Source of the DNA: Schlegelella_A sp038318385
Lineage (GTDB): Bacteria > Pseudomonadota > Gammaproteobacteria > Burkholderiales > Burkholderiaceae_C
Assembly: GCA_038318385.1 (NCBI GenBank)
Contig: JBBQCD010000002.1
Coordinates: 62,001-126,000, forward strand
DNA: 64,000 nt
Direction: 5' to 3'
Shown: positions 60,264 to 64,000 of the stretch, in pieces
How the letters are laid out: every line of letters begins with the position of its first letter
Numbering within the stretch: position 1 is the first letter of the stretch
Notes under the pieces: model-generated
The model's input: only the letters and a program-made list of their open reading frames with translations
Databases searched by the model: none
What the model was told of the DNA's origin: nothing
Translations under genes and position numbers: made by a program

Positions 60264-61498
60264 CAGTGCCGCAGGCCGACGCGGCCGAGGTCCCAGACCG
60301 GCAGGAAGACGCCGAGGGCCAGCACCAGCACGAGGAAGCCGAGGACGACGATCAGCAGCGGCTCGATCTGCTGGCCCAGGGTCTTGAGCTCGTACTGGAC
60401 CTCGTTGGTATAGAGCTCGGCGACCTGCTCCATCATCTCGTCGACGGCGCCGGTGTCCTCGCCGACGGCGATCATCTGCAGCACGATCGGCGTGAACACG
60501 CCTGCCGCGGCGGCGGCACGCAGGATCGGCTCGCCGTGCTCGACGCTGGCACGCATGCCTTCGATCTTGCGGGCGATATGGGCGTTGTCGACCGTCTGGG
60601 CGACGATCGACAGCGCCTGCTCGACCGGCACGCCGCTCTTGAGCGACAGCGCGAAGCTGCGCGCGAAGCGCGCCAGCATGCCCTTGCGGATGATCTTGCC
60701 GGCCAGCGGGAGGCGCAGCTTCATGCGGTCCCAGGCGAGACGCCCGGCCTGCGTCGCGGTCCAGCGCCGCAGCAGCCAGACACCCGCGGCGCCGGCGCCC
60801 AGGACGAGCGAGCCGTATTCGAGCGTGAACGACGAGGTCGCCATCAGCACCCGGGTGGCCAGCGGCAGCTGCGCGCCGAAGCCCTTGAAGACGGCCTCGA
60901 AGGCCGGGATCACCATCACGTTGATGACGGCGACGCCGGCGGCCATCGCCGCCACCACGAAGAGCGGGTAGCGCAGCGCCGACTTGATCTGCTGGCGCAT
61001 GAAGATCTCGAACTCGATGTGGTGGAAGAGGCGCAGGAACACCTCCTCGAGTCGCCCGGTCATCTCGCCGACTCGCACGAGCGCGACATAGAAGGGATCG
61101 AACAGGTGGCCCTGCTGGGCCAGCGACATCGACAGGTCGATGCCCGAACCCAGGCTCTGGCGGACCTGCAGCAGGGTGCGCTGCATGCGCGTGTTCGGCG
61201 CCGATTCCTGGAGCCCCGCGAGCGCGCGCAGGATCGGCACGCCGGCGCGCAGCAGCGTGTGCAGCTGGCGGCTGAAGAGCAGCAGGTCTACCGGCTGGAT
61301 GCGCGGCTCGAGCCAGTGGCGCAGCCGGGTCTCGACGCTGCTCTCGAGCGGCGCGGGCGCCTCGCCCGGAACCGCAGCGATGGTGAGCGGAGTCACACCG
61401 CGCGCCATCAACGCGTCGGCCACGCCACCCGCGCTGGCGCCGGCGAGGACGCCGCGGACCGGGCCCTCGCTCGAGCGGGCGGTGTAGGCGAAGTTCAT
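60263..61498 (-). CDS. mshG: MSHA inner membrane platform protein MshG
   Basis: This 411-residue protein belongs to the GspF/PilC/MshG family. It has two copies of the cytoplasmic helical domain and three membrane helices near 172-192, 222-243 and 375-400. The family texts are F-S-R-Q-L-H-T-L-L-R-A-G-V-P and V-G-E-D-T-G-A-V-D-E-M-M. It couples the ATPase to pilin extraction. The ATG overlaps the mshE stop (ATGA), so the two are coupled. Confidence 0.92.
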   Translation of the reverse strand: MNFAYTARSSEGPVRGVLAGASAGGVADALMARGVTPLTIAAVPGEAPAPLESSVETRLRHWLEPRIQPVDLLLFSRQLHTLLRAGVPILRALAGLQESAPNTRMQRTLLQVRQSLGSGIDLSMSLAQQGHLFDPFYVALVRVGEMTGRLEEVFLRLFHHIEFEIFMRQQIKSALRYPLFVVAAMAAGVAVINVMVIPAFEAVFKGFGAQLPLATRVLMATSSFTLEYGSLVLGAGAAGVWLLRRWTATQAGRLAWDRMKLRLPLAGKIIRKGMLARFARSFALSLKSGVPVEQALSIVAQTVDNAHIARKIEGMRASVEHGEPILRAAAAAGVFTPIVLQMIAVGEDTGAVDEMMEQVAELYTNEVQYELKTLGQQIEPLLIVVLGFLVLVLALGVFLPVWDLGRVGLRH

Positions 61499-63210
61499 GC
61501 GTCCTCGATGCCGTTGTCGATGCGCATCGCGTCCTCGACGGTCGCCCGGCCGGCGAGGACCAGGCGCAGCGCGTCATGCGTCAGCGTGTGCCCGGCCATC
61601 TGGCGGCGCCCGGCCTGGGTGAAGGCCCCGGCATCGCCGTGGTTGAGCGCATCCACCAGGTCCTGCGTCATCTCGACGCACTCGAACACCCCGGTGCGGC
61701 CGATGTGGCCGGTTTCATTGCACTGGCTGCAGCCGCGGCCCTGGCGCAGCGTCGCCGTGGTCAGTGCGGTCGGGTCCGCGTGGGTCGCCAGCCAGGCACG
61801 CTCGTTTGGCCGCGGCTCGTGCACCTCGGCGCAATGCGGGCAGACGACGCGCAGCAGCCGCTGCGCGATCACGAGCTGCAGCGACAGCGCGACCATGTAG
61901 CGCGGCACGCCCATGTCGAGCAGGCGGATCGGCGTCGACAGCGCGTCGTTGGTGTGCAGCGTCGACAGCACCAGGTGCCCGGTGAGCGCCGCGCGCATGC
62001 CGATCTCCGCGGTCGTGCGGTCGCGCATCTCGCCGACCAGGATGATGTCGGGGTCCTGGCGCAGCGCCGAACGCAGTACGCGGTCGAAACTGAGGTCGAT
62101 TTTCTCCAGCACCTGAACCTGGTTCAACCCGGCCAGGCGGTATTCCACCGGGTCTTCCACGGTGATGATCTTGCGATCGTTGCCGTTGAGCGCATTCAGC
62201 GCCGCGTAGAGCGTCGTCGTCTTGCCGCTGCCGGTCGGACCGGTGACCAGGACCATGCCGCTGGGCCGAGCGATCGCCCGCTGCACCGCCTGGGCGACGC
62301 GCGGCGGCAGGTCGAGGGCGGCGAGCGAGAGCAGCCCGCCGTTCTGGGTCAGCAGCCGCATGACGACGGATTCGCCGTGCTGCGTCGGCATCGTCGAGAT
62401 GCGCACGTCGACCGCGCCGCTGCGCAGCTTGACGGCGAAGCGCCCGTCCTGCGGCAGGCGCTTTTCCGAGATGTCCAGTCCCGACATCAGCTTCAGGCGC
62501 AACGCCACCGCGCTCGCGATCTTCGGGTCGGCCTCGGTCTGGACGTGGAGCACGCCGTCGATGCGGTAGCGGATGCGCAGCGACCGCTCCTGCGGCTCGA
62601 TATGGATGTCGGAGGCACGCACCCGCAGCGCCTCCTCGAAGACCGAATAGAGCAGGCGCACGACCGGCGCATCCTCGGTGCTGGCGCTCGCCAGGCCGAG
62701 CAGGTCGCCGAGTTCCTCGTGGACGTTGGCGATCTCGCTGCCGAGTTCGCGGGCCAGGCCAGCGATCTCCTCGGTGTGGTGGTAGGAGCGGTCGATGGCC
62801 ACCAGCAGGTCGCTTTCGGCCACGACCGCGAGTTCGATCTCGCGCTTCATCAGCCGCGAGATCTCGTCGTAGGCCGACAGGTCGGTGGGATCGGCCATGC
62901 CGACGCGCACGCCGGCAGCCGTCTCCTCGAGCGGCAGCGCGCGCAGCCGGCGGGCATGGGTTTCGGGCAGCAGCCGGGCCACTTCCGCGCGCACGCTGTG
63001 CCGGCTCATGTCGACGAAGGGCGCGCGCAGCTGCCGCGCCAGCGCCTGGGCGATCTGGATCTCGTCGACCCAGCCGTTGTCGATGATGGTGCGGCCGAGC
63101 TTGCGCCCGCTGCGGCGCTGCGCGGCGAGGGCCTCGCCGAGTTGTTCCTCGGTGATCAGGCCCTGCTGGACCAGCAGGTCGCCGAGGCGAATGCGTTCCG
63201 GACGTGGCAT
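61495..63210 (-). CDS. mshE: MSHA extension ATPase MshE with c-di-GMP sensor motifs
   Basis: The 571-residue ATPase has Walker A G-P-T-G-S-G-K-T at 324-331, the Walker B region D-I-I-L-V-G-E at 388-394 and a tetracysteine zinc site (C457-P-H-C460 and C494-S-Q-C497). The N-terminus has two tandem MshEN motifs: R8-L-G through Q31 (R-L-G-D-L-L-V-Q-Q-G-L-I) and K37-L-G through Q60. Both fit the 24-residue c-di-GMP pattern. Pilus extension is thus probably switched by c-di-GMP. The stop overlaps mshG, and the start lies seven bases from mshL. Confidence 0.93.
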   Translation of the reverse strand: MPRPERIRLGDLLVQQGLITEEQLGEALAAQRRSGRKLGRTIIDNGWVDEIQIAQALARQLRAPFVDMSRHSVRAEVARLLPETHARRLRALPLEETAAGVRVGMADPTDLSAYDEISRLMKREIELAVVAESDLLVAIDRSYHHTEEIAGLARELGSEIANVHEELGDLLGLASASTEDAPVVRLLYSVFEEALRVRASDIHIEPQERSLRIRYRIDGVLHVQTEADPKIASAVALRLKLMSGLDISEKRLPQDGRFAVKLRSGAVDVRISTMPTQHGESVVMRLLTQNGGLLSLAALDLPPRVAQAVQRAIARPSGMVLVTGPTGSGKTTTLYAALNALNGNDRKIITVEDPVEYRLAGLNQVQVLEKIDLSFDRVLRSALRQDPDIILVGEMRDRTTAEIGMRAALTGHLVLSTLHTNDALSTPIRLLDMGVPRYMVALSLQLVIAQRLLRVVCPHCAEVHEPRPNERAWLATHADPTALTTATLRQGRGCSQCNETGHIGRTGVFECVEMTQDLVDALNHGDAGAFTQAGRRQMAGHTLTHDALRLVLAGRATVEDAMRIDNGIEDA

Positions 63211-63217
63211 GGCGGAG

Positions 63218-64000
63218 TCAGCGCTGCGCCAGCGGCGGCAGCGCCGCGGCGTCAGGCCAGGGGCCTTCTGCTCCGATCACCGACGGCCGGATCAGGATGA
63301 CGAGTTCGCGCTTCGCAACGGAACCGGTGCGCTGGCGGAAGAGGCCGCCGACCACCGGCATGTCGCCGAGCACCGGCAGGCCGGTGCGGTCGTCCCGGGC
63401 CTCTTGGGTCATCAGCCCGCCGATGGCGACGATCTGGCCGTCGCGCACCCGCACGATGCTGTCGGTCTCGCTGACGTTGCTCAGCGCGAGCGGCAGCCGA
63501 AACGAGCCGAGCGAGCCGAGGTCGATGTTCTTGACCTTCTCGGAGACGTTGCTGACCGCCGGATGGACGTGCAGCATGACGTTCCCGGCGTCGTCGATCT
63601 GCGGCGTGACGTCGAGCGAGACCCCGCTGAAGAAGGGCTGCAGCGTCAGGCTCGGCGTCGATGTCGCGCCGGTGGTGCTGGTGACGGTGGTGGTCGAGAT
63701 GCCGGTCACGAAGAGCTCGTCGCTGCCGACCTTGAGCACCGCCTTCTGGTTGTTCAGCGTGGCGATGCGCGGGCTCGACAGCACCTGCACGTTGCCCTGC
63801 GTCTCGAGGAAGTTCAGCATCGCGGCGAAGTTCGAGGCCTGGAAGGCCAGGCCGTAGAAGCCGCGGCCCAGGGCGTCGGCAGCCAGGCCGGCACCGGCGG
63901 TGATGGTGTTGACGCCGTCGCTGATGGGCGTGCCCTTGGGGGCCAGCACCGCACCCGGCGCGGCCGTGCCGACGCTGAGCTTGTTGTTTCCGACGCTGCC
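63218..64000 (-). CDS. mshL: MSHA secretin MshL (5' truncated)
   Basis: The last 260 residues of an outer membrane secretin are inside the window; the frame is open to the edge at base 64000 (G-S-V-G-N-N-K-L-S-V). The conserved secretin text includes V-Q-V-L-S-S-P-R-I-A-T-L-N-N-Q-K-A, V-T-P-Q-I-D-D-A-G-N-V-M-L-H-V-H-P, and I-V-A-I-G-G-L-M. This domain makes the outer membrane gate for the pilus. The stop at 63218 is followed at once by mshE. Genes mshM and mshN, usually between L and E, are absent here. Confidence 0.9.
   Translation of the reverse strand, partial: GSVGNNKLSVGTAAPGAVLAPKGTPISDGVNTITAGAGLAADALGRGFYGLAFQASNFAAMLNFLETQGNVQVLSSPRIATLNNQKAVLKVGSDELFVTGISTTTVTSTTGATSTPSLTLQPFFSGVSLDVTPQIDDAGNVMLHVHPAVSNVSEKVKNIDLGSLGSFRLPLALSNVSETDSIVRVRDGQIVAIGGLMTQEARDDRTGLPVLGDMPVVGGLFRQRTGSVAKRELVILIRPSVIGAEGPWPDAAALPPLAQR

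Overview
This window is GC-rich DNA with third codon positions almost always G or C. It comes from a Gram-negative betaproteobacterium, most likely of the order Burkholderiales. The evidence is a PEP-CTERM protein, Bug/TctC-type periplasmic receptors, an MSHA-type pilus locus, a TAXI-TRAP transporter, the Aat-Bpt pair of the N-degron pathway, and an N-type ATPase operon. The genus cannot be fixed from this sequence. I found no rRNA, tRNA, CRISPR array, insertion sequence or phage gene. It reads as chromosomal DNA rich in catabolic and transport genes.

Layout. (1) 1-5366, plus strand: an N-type (alternate) F1Fo-ATPase operon, atpC(partial)-Q-R-B-E-F-A-G, tightly overlapped. The b subunit carries a delta-like C-terminal region and the alpha subunit ends in an acidic glycine-aspartate repeat tail. 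(2) 5626-14784: mixed single genes, namely a YihY-family membrane protein, a PEP-CTERM protein, two translationally coupled small hypothetical genes, a DUF1615 lipoprotein, a small HTH protein, an aldehyde dehydrogenase, a TonB-like protein, an alpha/beta hydrolase, an anchored hypothetical and a GST. (3) 14867-19473, minus strand: a dienelactone hydrolase, a lipoprotein hydrolase, a soluble PAS hybrid histidine kinase and a second GST. (4) 19897-31883: a catabolic cluster with a thiolase, a nitronate-monooxygenase-like flavoprotein, an alpha/beta hydrolase, an acyl-CoA ligase, two paralogous carotenoid/stilbene-cleaving oxygenases, a tandem HxlR-type regulator, a Bug receptor, a PaaN-like aldehyde dehydrogenase and a lipocalin-like protein.

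(5) 32114-35956, plus strand: an unusual overlapping operon of a carboxymuconolactone-decarboxylase-like protein, a ketopantoate-reductase-like protein, an APH-fold kinase and a divergent enolase. (6) 35948-47018: a small hypothetical, a rhomboid protease with a proline-alanine tail, a complete TctC-TctB-TctA transporter, a class II aldolase-like protein, a TAXI-TRAP transporter (fused permease plus receptor) and a class III aminotransferase. (7) 47176-53536: a BatA-like von Willebrand factor A gene split by an in-frame amber codon, aroQ, a patatin-like phospholipase, a 3-hydroxybutyrate dehydrogenase, an XdhC-family protein, and aat-bpt. (8) 53615-64000, minus strand: an MSHA-type type IV pilus operon, read as mshL(partial)-E-G-(B-like)-A-Q-C-D-O-P. 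Its ATPase begins with two c-di-GMP-binding MshEN motifs.

How the genes work together. The catabolic cluster is consistent with uptake of an organic acid (Bug receptor), oxidative C=C cleavage to aldehydes (two oxygenases), oxidation (PaaN-like enzyme), CoA activation (ligase) and thiolysis. The substrate is not readable from the sequence. The kinase/enolase operon could feed a hydroxy acid into phosphoenolpyruvate-type chemistry. The four most distinctive observations are the divergent enolase operon, the amber-interrupted VWA gene, the duplicated HxlR regulator with CxxC motifs, and the ATPase b-delta fusion with the repeat-tailed alpha subunit.
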